From Macrophomina tecta (Eukaryota; Ascomycota; Dothideomycetes; Botryosphaeriales; Botryosphaeriaceae): a DNA stretch of 64,000 nt. Shown here piece by piece: positions 34,690-45,016 of the stretch. Positions within the stretch are counted from its first letter, which is position 1, and every line of letters starts with the position of its first letter. The translations under genes were made by a program, and so were the position numbers. Where the stretch lies: positions 1,550,001 through 1,614,000 of the forward strand of contig JAKSGN010000038.1 of NCBI GenBank assembly GCA_024180945.1, in the 5' to 3' direction. The notes under the pieces were generated by a model. That model was not told the origin of the DNA. It worked only from the letters and a program-made list of their open reading frames with translations, and searched no databases.

Positions 34690-34930
34690 TTATCTAAGTA
34701 TTAAATTTTTTAAATTATATACTAATTTCTTTTATAATTATTTTATATAGTAAATGATATATATTATAAGTCTTATTATAATCGGGCTAATAATAAAAAA
34801 CATATAAAGGTTTAAAATTTATTAGACTTATTAAGTAATTTATAACTATAGTAGATAAGAGTTCTTTAGTAAAATATAAAACTAACTATAAAAAATAAAA
34901 AAAAAACCTATATTAATTATATAAGTCTAT
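34690..34930 (+). repeat. AT-rich repeat, inverted partner at 42790-43010
   Basis: The segment around ATAAAGGTTTAAAATTTA and AAGAGTTCTTTAGTAAAATA recurs in reverse complement at 42830-42920. The two copies bracket the LINE and the DNA transposon. No coding capacity is visible. Confidence 0.75.
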
Positions 34931-34941
34931 CTTTACTTTTA

Positions 34942-36824
34942 ACGTACTTTATAAGCGAATTAGTCGCATAAGCGAATTAGTCGGGCATTTCTTAGCACCA
35001 CGGATAACACCACTATCTTCTTGTATTATAACACTACCAGCTAATTTTATATAATAATTACATTACGCAACGGTTCTTAAGTACTAGGTAAGTCCTTAAG
35101 TTATACCTAGTTAACATACACCTCCTGTAGCGGTACGGAGCTCGACTTAAAGCCTCCGGTATCGCATTACTATCCTTACTTTAAGTAGCTTCTAGAGGTG
35201 CTATAGGCTCCTATAATAGCTTAACTACCTCCTTAAGTGTAAGACTCTCTCTTTAAGTAATATACTTAACTTTAATGTTGCGCTTTTTAACTACTTTCGC
35301 ATTGCGAGCCTACGCACGCTCGAGTTGCTTTACTATAATTGCTGTCGCTTATAACGCCAACTTAGCACTCTTTACTATTTTTTTCATTGCTACCATCGTA
35401 GGTAACGCGGATCGTCGTTTAAGCTTATATTATCGACGTCTTATAGCTCTCTGCTGCTTCTCAATCTAGCGCACCGTTTTAGGTGTATTGGTCACCGAAT
35501 TCGTTAAGAAAGAACAGGGCTCGGCGGGCGGTAATAGAACGTTAATCGCACCTAATCTATTAAGCACCTCCATAGGATTAAATAAAAAAATGCCGGTAGC
35601 TCTAAAGGCGCTTTTAATATTACTATTACTTAGCGCTTTAAGACGAGCAGCAGCGTAGATCCGAAGGAAGTCGTCTATATTAACGTGGTTCTAGCCATTA
35701 CGGGCCAATATCTCTACCCCTCGACGATAGCGCCTCTTAACCGCGCTAAAGCAAGCGACATCCAATGGTTGTAGAATATGCGAAGAATATAAGGGTAGCT
35801 ATAATAGGATAATATTATTTTTCCTTATATAAGTCTCGAATAGCTCTAAATAGTGGCTGCTATATCTATCTATAATAAGGAGTCGTTTAATGCCTTTAGT
35901 ATATTACTTCGTATAAGGATTAAACACCTCTATAAGCTATATATAGCCTAATCTATTATTAGACCATCCGGTTTCGCTATAGGCGATTACTTAGTTATCT
36001 AGAAGGCCTACGTCCTTACTAAACTAGATATTCTAGAACACCTTCCCTTTAGCGATAACTATGGCTGGTATACGGCGTTTAGCTACGTTTATGCACTTAA
36101 TAACCGTTATCTAGTCACGATCGCCAGGCTAAATATAGTATTTAGGGCTATTTGCTGCCGTTATAACTTTAGCTGTACTAATATTACCTCTTAAAAAGCC
36201 TATCTCGTCTATATTATAGATATCGTTATCTTAGATACTATACTTATTCGCTATATTCTTAAGGAGCCGAAAATACTTATTAATCACCTTAGGATCCTTC
36301 TATTTTACTCTTTAGTAGTCGTATTTCTTACTCTATACAATTCGCACTTTAGGGGTACGTTTAACGTAGTTATCCACCTAATATTTACCGACCGGTAGCT
36401 TACCCCGCAGTCGACGTAGCATATTAGCTATATCTTCGACTATCCACTTGCGAGGGGGATAACCGCGGGTAGTAAGATCTAATATCTACTCGTTTAATAT
36501 CTATTCTTTATCGTCGTTAAGGTTTCTGCCGTTTACGACGGTTTCGGCGCGTAGAGGGTGACCTTAGAGGCGGCGTCGAAGTGTTTCGTAATTTACGCGA
36601 TATATACGCGACGCTTCTTTAATGCTTAAGATTTAGTTATTTCGTAACGCGTGTATAGCGTAGTCGATTCTTTCTTCTCGCGTACAGTCTTGGATCTTCG
36701 AAATTACGGGCATGGTGGCGATAAGGATAGGTGGGTAAGATATTTAATAGGGGTCTTAGCATATGCGACTAATTCGCTTATGCGACTAATTCGCTTATGC
36801 GACTAATTCGCTTATAAAGTACGT
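34942..36824 (-). mobile_element. RIP-inactivated pogo/Fot1-like (Tc1-mariner superfamily) DNA transposon
   Basis: 1,883 bp, flanked by a TA on each side (34940-34941 and 36825-36826). The terminal inverted repeats start ACGTACTTTATAAGCGAATT and are identical over 42 bp. They contain tandem 17-bp subunits, two at the left end and three at the right. The length is close to that of Fot1-type elements. The element sits directly next to the TAA-rich tail of the minus-strand LINE, so it inserted at or after arrival of the LINE. Confidence 0.9.
35240..36713 (-). pseudogene. Transposase relic (HTH + DDE) of the pogo/Fot1-like element
   Basis: Reading the minus strand from the ATG at 36713 gives MPVISKIQDCTREERIDYAI, then an HTH-like SIKEASRIYRVNYETLRRR, NIDEIGF (first catalytic Asp, about 36200), LLIIDRYSSHYLELF (second Asp, about 35870) and PLYSSHILQPLDVACF (about 35770), as in DDE-type pogo transposases. 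More than fifteen stops interrupt the frame, mostly replacing Trp or Gln. It cannot make an active protein. Confidence 0.9.
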
Positions 36825-37199
36825 TATTGTTATTGTTATTATTATTGTTATTATTTAACGTCCGTGTAGAGTCAGTGACTATTACAGACGGCCTAGGGCA
36901 ATCTATATAGGATCGGTATTTAGGTACATGAGTATTTCAGTAAAATAGCGTGGCGTAGGCCAAGGGGCGTAGCAAAACAAAGGAAATAAAGGTAGTAGAA
37001 TAGAAAGGTAGTAAACTAGTAAAATAGTAAAGAATAAGAAGCGGCGCGTATCTACGTATTTAGTCTTCCGCCGAAGAAAGTCCTAGAATCCATTTACGCG
37101 TAGAAATCCGTGTTTATTCGAGGTAGTCTAGGGTAGGTTCTAGGCTAAATTCGGTATTTAGAAGTAGGTTTAAGCTAGGGTTTTTAGTTCCTAGTTTTT

Positions 37200-40100
37200 C
37201 CCTAAGCTCCTGTCGTTCTATGTCGTAGTAGGGGTATTTAAGAAAAAGGTGTTTAGGAGTTTGTTTAGCATTATTCGAGCAGGGACATCTATCCGTTTCG
37301 CTCCGGTTAAACCTATAAAGATAGGATCTAAAGTATCCGTGTCCTATCTTTAGCTAGTATAAGGCGCTAATCGTATTTCTCTTTTTAGGAAGGGCGTAGA
37401 TCTTTTTCCTTATTTTCCAACAATATTAGCGTAGGTAACTAGTTTTAGAGCTTTTCTCTTAGCTTTTCGTAGCTTCTAAATGCCATTCCTGTATAAGCGG
37501 TATTTTATTAAGCATTCCGTAAAATACTAGGCTAGTTTCGCTTATATTAGGGGTGGTTTTAGTTGCCTCTTTAGCTAGATAATCGGCTCGTTCGTTTCCG
37601 TGGATTTTTAGGTGTCCTGGGACTCATTGGAGAATTACTGAATTACCCCTTTCGAGTAGGATTTTGCTAGCGTTTATAGCCCTTATAACGCAGCCTTGTC
37701 CTGGGTTTTTCGAAGGGGTTTTAAGCCGGTAGAGAGCGGCCTGGTTATCCGCATAGACTCTAATCTTTTGGAACGCGTAATCGTTTTATACGGCTAGTTC
37801 GAGGGCTTGGGTAATGGCTTCGAGTTCGCCGTTATATACGAGGTTACTAGGGCCGATATTATCTATCTTTTCTAGAACGCGGTTGGTTATTTCGGCTTAT
37901 TTTTCTTCTATACTTATACCTACGCCTATCCCTTTTCCTTGCGGATTAGAGCTAGCGTCGGTATAGATAAGTATATTATTATTCTCTAGGGTACGTAGTT
38001 CTTGCTCGTGGCGTTTGGCCTCTTCTTCTTTAGATAGCTTTGATATTTTAACCAAGTAGGGCGTTCCTAGATTCCACGGGGCGAAGTGGAAGGGTTTAAC
38101 TATTTCTAGGTTATTAGGCCTAGTACTAAGTATATTCCTTATATTTCGAAGCTAGTAGGATTGCGTAGGGGCGTCGTTTTCGGGTTTAAATATAAGCTGT
38201 TGAACGGGGTGTTTAGGTCCTAGGCGAAGTGCTCTAAGGGCGTATTTTCGAACGTTTTCATCTAGGCGGAGGTGCGTAGGTGGAAGGGCGGCTTCTATTT
38301 CTAGGGGGGTAACTGGTGCGGTTCTAAACGTTCCTAGTATTTTACGTAGGGCTAGGTTTTGTAATATTCTCGTTTGGCGTTTAACCGAGGCTTGGTTTTT
38401 CCAGTATAGTTGGCTCCCGTAGTCGGCGATAGAGGTAACGCACGCTATATAAAGTTATCGTATAGCGTGGGGGCTTAATCCTTTCTCGGTATTGGCTAGT
38501 CGGGATAGTCTATAGAAGGCGGAACGGGCTTAGCTTATTCTTATAGAGACGTGGCTCTTATAAGTAAGTAGGGGGTCGAAAAATACTCCTAGATATCGAA
38601 CTAGTTCCTTTGGTTTTACTACGTCCCCGTTAGGAAGCGTAAGGGGTAGAGTCCGGGCCTCTTTTTCTTTAGAAAAGTGCATAATTTCGGTCTTTTCTAG
38701 GTCGAATTGAATAGCGTTTTCTTTGCCTAAGCTATAGAGCTTTATAACTTCGCGTTCTAGTATCTTAACGTTCTTTTTCCAGCTCGTAGAGCTAACCGTA
38801 AGGGATAGATCGTCGATATAAGAGCGGAAATTAACTACGTTTAACTAAAATAGCTCTCGGATATATATTAGAAATAGTATAGGCGAAATAGGGCTTCCTT
38901 GCGGTATGCCCGTTTCAATTTTACTGAATTCCTCTACTTCTCCGTTAAAGCTTAGGCGTAGGGTCCGGGAGTTCATAAAGGATCTAACCCAGGCTAGTAG
39001 ATTAAGGGGTAATTCTAGCCGGGCTATTATTTCTAGGAGTTGGTCTTGGGCGACGTGGTCGAATACCCCCTTTACGTCTAGAAAAAGCGTAGACGTTTTA
39101 AGCTTTACGGCTCGGTTTTCTTCTATTTCGGTAGCTAGAAGAAAGCACGCGTCGATAGCCGATTTTTATAATCTACCCCCTATTTGGCTTGGGTGGAGGA
39201 GATTAGTAGTTTCGGCTAGATAGCTTAGTTGTTTAGCTATAATCCGTTCTGTTATTTTACCTAAGCAATTTAAAAGAGCTATAACCCGATAGGCTTTAGG
39301 AGCGTGCTCGTTCGGTTTATTAGATTTCTTTAGAATTGCGCCGGTAGCTTGTTTCCAGCACGTAGGGTGGTAGCCGTACTAGATTAATAAGCTATATACC
39401 TTATAAAAGGCCTCCGGGTGGGCGTTATACGCGTAGGTAATTATCTCGTGCGTAATCTGGTCCGGCCTAGGTGTAGTAGCTTTTATTTTCTTAGAGCAGG
39501 CGTTTCGGAGCTCCGTTCGGTCTAGGGGGGGCCATTTCCACCTATTACTAGGGGTATAGGCGTCCTAGTTAAACGGGGCTACTTTAGGAGGCGTAGGGAA
39601 TAGAGTTTCTTTTAGTACGTGGCACTTTTCTTTAAAATCTTCGTGTAGGGAGCCGTCTTTAGATCTAATAGCCGGTATTCGTTCGGTTATCCGGTATTTA
39701 GTATAAGACATTACCTTAAAGATATTTATAGGGGTTTCGTTAGCTAGAAACTCGTTTTAGTGCGTCCGTTTAGCTTATTTTATAGCCTAGAAGTAGGTAT
39801 TTCGGGCGATTAGATATTCTTTTCTTCTATTAGGCTCTAGGAGCTCTTTTAGAAGCCGTGTTTTGGTTTTTAAATCTTCTCGGAGTTTTAGTAATTTATC
39901 GTTCCACCACAGTTTTACGTTTGCCTTTGAAATTGCTTTTGGGATAGCTTTATCCATAGCGTTACTAATAGCGGTAGTAAGGGATTAGCTAAGGTCTTCT
40001 AGTAGTAGTATTTTACTATTAGGCTCCCTTAGTACCTCTCGCGTAATCGAATTATCGAGTTCCTGAAGTCCTATTTCTAGGCATTTTAGGGATTCGTTAA

Positions 40101-40560
40101 CTTCGATTCGAAATAGGGCTTTAAATTGGTCCCAGTTCGCTTTTTTAGTAATATACCGTTCTTAGGGTTTCGGTAGATTCGGCTCGTTTAGCCGGATACT
40201 AAAGAGAATAGAAAAGTAATTAAATTCTATTCTAGATAGGATTTACTAGTCCTCTATAGTATTTATTAGGCTAGGCGTAGCAAGGGTTAGATTTATAATA
40301 GTAGGCCTATTTAGGTTCGGGCGATAGAACGTGCCCTCTTCTATATTATTTACTAGACTTAGGTTATTATTTTCTATCTACTTGACTAGCCTAGGCGCTC
40401 CGAATAACGTAGGAGATTCGGGGTCCTACTACGGGTAGTGTTAGTTAAAATCGCTAGCTATAACCGTAGGGGTAGTTATAGAATTATACTAAAGTACCCT
40501 CTTAAGCGTATATAGCTAGGATTCGTGGTTTTGGGCCTTTTAGTTATATAGGTTAAGGAT
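37200..40560 (-). pseudogene. LINE ORF2 relic: endonuclease, reverse transcriptase, RNase H
   Basis: Minus-strand landmarks are endonuclease ASDFN and DPESPTLFGAPRLVK (about 40455-40385), then reverse transcriptase ETGIPQGSPISPILFLIYI (about 38915-38860) and the catalytic box YIDDL (38820-38807). RNase H follows with ILIYTDASSNPQGKG (about 37975-37930) and VPGHLKIHGNERADYLAKEA (about 37620-37560), then a C-terminal zinc-knuckle-like segment near 37280. The frame is one long series interrupted mainly at expected Trp/Gln codons, with very few frameshifts, so the damage is chiefly point mutation. Not functional. Confidence 0.9.
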
Positions 40561-40999
40561 TTAGAATTAGGTGCGTCCTTGTCTTATATTTAGTACTATT
40601 AGGTCGGGCGAGGAATAGACCGTTTTAGCGTGGTTTATTTTAAAGCCACGTAGGTATCTTACGATATAAATAAGCGTTCGTAGCCGTTCTAAAGAAGAGT
40701 AAACCGATAGAATTATCGTAAACGAGAAGTAGTTAACTAAGCAGACCTCTTAGAAATTATTTATAAGCTATAGTTCTTATATAAGAATTAGGCCTATTTC
40801 GAGTTTTATAGCGAGCTAGAGTAGGCTTTTAGTAGCCTAGGCGCTTTAATTTAGGTTAGCTTATAAAACTCTTAATTTACCCATTTAGAGGTAGAGTATT
40901 TAGTCGGTTTCCGGGTAGTATAGACACCGAGTACCTTTCTTAGCCATATAGGCCGTATAAATATATTAGTACTACGGCGTAGGGTGGGCTTTTAGATAA

Positions 41000-42340
41000 A
41001 TACTATACTATAGCGTAGATTTATATACGTCCGTTTAGTACCTAGCGCTTAGGTAGTTTAAGTACTTTTCGTTTCTAGTACTTAGGCGGAGTTTTTCGGC
41101 CTTATAGCTAACGCCGTAGATATAAAGTTACTTATTAATAGCTCTTTTTTATTCCTTAAGCGTTTTAAAAGCGGCTATAACGGAGCCGGCGTTTTAGTTT
41201 TCTCTTCGGTTCTTAGGGGTAATCTAGTAGGGGTTACCTACTATAGTAAGGTTTAGATTAAAGGTCGTAATCTCTTCCTTAATAAGGCTTAAGATATCGA
41301 GGTCTAGCGTCTCCCGTATAGAAACGCCGTAGATAACTATCTTATACTAGTTCTCGTTTACGCGTAGGGTAGCTTATAGGATAACTCGTTTAATAACCGC
41401 CTTATTCTTAAGAAAAAAGGCCGCGTTATAGTCCTTAATTCCCGTAATAACGATATTACTATTAAGAAAGAGTTAGATACCTTAGACTACGGGCTTAGTT
41501 TTAAACCCTACGTTTTTAAATACGCGGTTTAGGCGGTTACGAAGGTTAAGAAGCTAAATAGTATTCTTAGAGCTAAAGTAGAGGACCGTAATTTACCTAT
41601 CTTTTATCGGGGTTATTATAGGCTTAGGAGCTGTTTTCTTCTTTTTAGAAAGAATAAACCTATTATTTTCGAAAGTAGTAGCGGTAGTTTTAGCGTAAAA
41701 TAGCGCTTAGCTTATATTTAGAGCGTTTTAGGAGACCGTTAGTTAACTTAAAATATTAGTAATATTCCTTTAGAATAAAATTACTATATTCTTTACCTTA
41801 TTTCCGAGCGAGCGGGTAACGTTTTAAAGAGAGCGGATCTAGGTAGTAAGAATTAACTTAAAAAAGTCGATTTTTTCTTTATTAGTATATTCCTAAAATA
41901 CCCTAATAAAGTCTAGAATATTACGGTTTTATTAGCGGTCTTCTTCGAGGTTTACGGCTTTAAGAAGGTAGTCTAGTACTATATCTAGGTATTTCTTAGA
42001 GGTCGTAGGGGTATTTAAATTAAACCGAAGTCGTTTTTTATCGTAGAAGCTTCTAAAAGCGAACCTAGATTCGCTAATAGATACCGTGCGCTACGTCGTA
42101 GGAGTTTCCGGGCCTTATTTATAGGTAGTAGAAATAATAAATAGGTTTTCGTCTTCTATTTCGATTTTCGTAGAGATTCTAGTGCTAGGGGTATTAATAA
42201 CGGTCGGGGTAGGCGGGATAGGGGGTCGAGGGGTAACTAGAAGCTCGTCCGGAAAGCCGAAGAGGTCTAAGAAGAAAAGAAAAGACGATATATTTATACT
42301 TATATAGCTTAAGGTTATTAGAATAAGGTTTCGCTTATTT
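41000..42340 (-). pseudogene. LINE ORF1 (gag-like) relic
   Basis: Minus-strand frames between about 42340 and 41000 are protein-like but carry many stops. The downstream end approaches a CCHC-like region near 40920-40980. The extent is approximate, and the assignment rests on position upstream of the endonuclease rather than on a clear motif. Confidence 0.5.
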
Positions 42341-42789
42341 AGACGAAGTAGGGCTTTTTAAGAATTTTTTTAAAGCTCGGACTAGGTAAAAAGAAAAGAA
42401 AGAAGCGCTTTCGCCTTAGATTTAGATACGTAAACGCGCTCTAAATCTAGTGCAAATTAGCACGGGGGTGCGCGTAGGTGTCTTCTAGCCGTGGCTTGAA
42501 TTTGGCTCGTTTTGGAGTCGTTTTGGGGTCTTAGTAGGGGTGCGGAGGTCTAGAGAGGCGATTCGGCCTAACGAGACCTCTTTTCCACGCAATAACGTAG
42601 CAGCGCGTGTAGCTACGAAGCTAAGATTCGAGAATCTAGCTAAGGAAATCGAGGGCTTTCGATAGGTACCTGTCTTGGCGCTTTTTCTCGAGGTCGAATA
42701 TGACGAGGGGTGTGGATTCTGCTCGTTTGAAAACGAGCTATTCGCCTAGTACCAACTGGACAACTTGCTAAAAGCGAGGATGAACTTGC

Positions 42790-43245
42790 GTAATTAATAG
42801 GTCTTCTATTTTGTTATAACTAGTTTTGTATTTTACTAAAGAACTCTTACCTAATATAGTCGTAAATTGCTTAATAAACTTAGTAAATTTTAAACCTTTA
42901 TATTTTTTTTTACTACTTACCCGATTATAACTAAACTTATAACATACGTTATTTACTATACTAAAAAGCTAACATAAAAGTTTAATAATAATCGATAAAG
43001 AAATCGGTGCGCAATTTAAGAAACCTAATATATAGGTAAATAAGTAAATTATTATTTACTGAAATAGCATTAATTACGAAATAATTACCGAGATGGAAGG
43101 TTTTTATATTAATATATAGCAGCTTTTTATGCAGATTACTAAGATATTATAACCTAATATCTCGGTAATTTTTTTGCTATCTTAGTAATTATTTTCAAAA
43201 AATGTGATATTTCAGTAATTTGCCGTTAAATAAATATATATTTTT
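42790..43245 (-). repeat. AT-rich repeat, inverted partner of 34690-34930
   Basis: The reverse complement matches the left copy over roughly 200 bases. The rest contains several ATTACTAAGATA-like units that recur again at 43130-43200 and 43590-43680, so a short tandem or palindromic AT-rich element is also present. Confidence 0.7.
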
Positions 43246-43491
43246 ACGTATAAATAGATCCTAGGACTCTCTTTAATAAAAGAATAAATATATAGATATA
43301 CGCCGCTTCTTATTCTTTATTATTTTACTAGTTTACTATCTTTTTATTCTATTATCTTTATTTTCTTTGTTTTGCTACACTTTCTAGCCTACGCTATGCT
43401 ATTTTACTAAAATTCTTCTATACCTAAATACTAACTCTATATAGATTGCCCTAGGCTGTCTATAATAGTTACTAACTCTATACGGATGTTA

Positions 43492-43534
<43 letters not shown>

Positions 43535-43545
43535 CTTATAATTTA
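43245..43545 (+). repeat. LINE 3'-end fragment, plus orientation, second copy
   Basis: Matches the plus-oriented LINE fragment at 34300-34560 (shared AATAGATCCTAGGACTC and ATATAGATTGCCCTAGGC). It ends in an uninterrupted run of about twelve AAT units at 43494-43530. Confidence 0.8.
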
Positions 43546-43690
43546 TAAAATAAAATTTATATATAATACTAAAACCTTAATATTTTGTAATTTTTGCTAT
43601 CTTAGTAAATTATTTTTAAAAATGAGATATTTAAGTTATTTGCCGCAGTTTTTGTGCCATCTTGTAAATAATTTCGAAAATGAGGTATCT

Positions 43691-44404
43691 GAGTAATTGC
43701 CCGGTGCGATAAGATGCGCTGAATTCTATTTGCAGGCAATGTCGGACGTATCGGCCCTCCAACTCGTGTATAGATGCGGTATTGCGGAGCTTGTGCCACT
43801 TTGTCATCGTGTCCTTTCAACCATAACAATTTCTTTTTCTTTTTGACCCGGAGCAGCCCTTGGAAGACGCGCATGTGTGTTTGAAAGCGAACATGCATGT
43901 AGCAGTAGATAGTCCAAATGAGAATGTCCAAATGTAGTATAGCGGCTCTTGGCCCTTGTTAGATAGTCTGCAGTTTCAACACGGCCCTCTAAGGGATAAC
44001 CATTCAGTTCAAACAATGTGTATTTCCTTCTGCTGGTATGCCATGACTGGAACGACGCACATGCCACTAAGATCCTGAATAAACTAGTACCGGCGATGGA
44101 GAAGAGTGCAAGGTTCGTGCTTGACCAGCACGTGTTGCCGGGGTGCGGGGGGATATCCCATTTTTCCAGGAGAAAATCCGGTAAGTCGAGATCTGGCCGT
44201 ACACGCCTGTGACTAGCTATGCCTTACAGTCATGCTCGCTCGATGGACATGCAGATGTTTTTCTTGTCGAACGGCAGCGAAAGGCAGCTCGACGGTTGGA
44301 AGAGGCTTGTCGCATGTGCACATCCGAGGCTCCATGTTGCGAACGTCATGGCGCCAGTAGGGAGTTAAGCTGTCGGGGATAGAGCTAGAACTCAGTGATC
44401 AACA
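43691..44404. other. Transition from repeat block to normal sequence
   Basis: Base composition returns to host level. Open frames on both strands have no recognisable domain. It may contain remains of the gene whose C-terminal fragment follows. Confidence 0.4.
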
Positions 44405-45016
44405 TTGAAAACGGCGTATTGGCCGACGCCCGGGCGCGAAGAGGAGTTGGAGCGCGAAGTCGAGCGTCTCCGCACCGCCGCAGCACTCGACGGCGGCGAA
44501 CCTGCACGAGACAGTGTCATCAGCAACAACCATTCCACTACACGAGATTCTAAGAGCACTGTTGTTAGCTGGCGCGGCTATCAAAAGCAACAGCAACATG
44601 AGCGAGACGGCTCAGAAGTCAAGAAGCTTGCTCCCATGGCCGAGTCCGAAGCTGACGGGCGCAGCTCGAGCGCCGGAGTGAGCGAGTTGTGGTGTGAGAT
44701 CTGCGAAACTGGCGGGCATGACATACTCAACTGCACCAACGAACTAAGCGGCGCGGGAGGAGCTGCCGCACGCCATAGGAGCGGTGTCAACGAGCACCAC
44801 AACGAGCTGCACATCGCTGAATCGGACACAGACATTGCATCGTCTGTCGCCGACGACATCATCCAGAACATGGAGAAAATGACGTTGCACAAGCCCAACG
44901 ACGCACCGCCCCCCCTATCTTCAGTAGGCAGCCCCAGTCCTGCACCTAAGGCAGCTGCCCCGCCGCCTGCTGCTCCCGCACCCGACGCCCGGGCGCGAAG
45001 TCGAGCGTCGCTCTAG
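44405..45016 (+). pseudogene. C-terminal fragment of a CLIP-170-like (CAP-Gly) microtubule-binding protein
   Basis: The 203-codon open frame has no ATG at its 5' end and starts inside a coiled coil (REEELEREVERLRTAA). It contains one CCHC zinc knuckle, LWCEICETGGHDILNCTN, like the C-terminal metal-binding motif of CLIP-170 proteins, followed by DDIIQNMEKMTLHKP and a Pro/Ala-rich linker. The second knuckle expected at the end is missing: the frame runs into a copy of its own 5' sequence, GACGCCCGGGCGCGAAG (44425-44441 repeated at 44984-45000), and stops. No CAP-Gly domains lie upstream, where the repeat block begins. It is a truncated, rearranged fragment. Assignment rests on one motif. Confidence 0.55.

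Larger units (their letters stand above)
36830..42790 (-). mobile_element. RIP-mutated LINE (non-LTR retrotransposon, Tad1-like)
   Basis: On the minus strand the element runs from a GC-richer 5' region (about 42440-42790) through an ORF1 and a long ORF2 relic to a TAA/TAACAA tail at 36830-36855. Its order (zinc-knuckle ORF1, AP-type endonuclease, reverse transcriptase, RNase H) is that of fungal Tad1-like LINEs, and the ~6-kb length suggests an essentially full-length copy. Two further 3' fragments of the same family lie at 34195 and 43245. No clear target-site duplication could be identified because the flanks are repetitive. Confidence 0.88.
33964..43690. repeat. RIP-mutated, AT-rich transposon nest
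   Basis: A 9.7-kb block of strongly AT/TA-rich sequence between the MFS gene and 43.7 kb. Transposon frames inside are still readable, but their stops sit mainly where Trp or Gln is expected, the signature of C-to-T change at CpA on either strand. It contains one DNA transposon, one LINE, two separate LINE 3' fragments and a second AT-rich repeat in inverted orientation at the two ends. No host gene is recognisable within it. Confidence 0.9.

Noticed and set aside
35275..35469. Small plus-strand frame in the repeat block
   Set aside because: It is antisense to the transposase relic and has no independent support.
38906..39223. 105-codon plus-strand frame in the repeat block
   Set aside because: Antisense to the reverse transcriptase core of the LINE.
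33964..43690. Possible centromere or CRISPR-like array in the AT-rich block
   Set aside because: The block is explained by recognisable transposons and RIP; there are no regularly spaced repeats with unique spacers, and this is a fungal nuclear genome.
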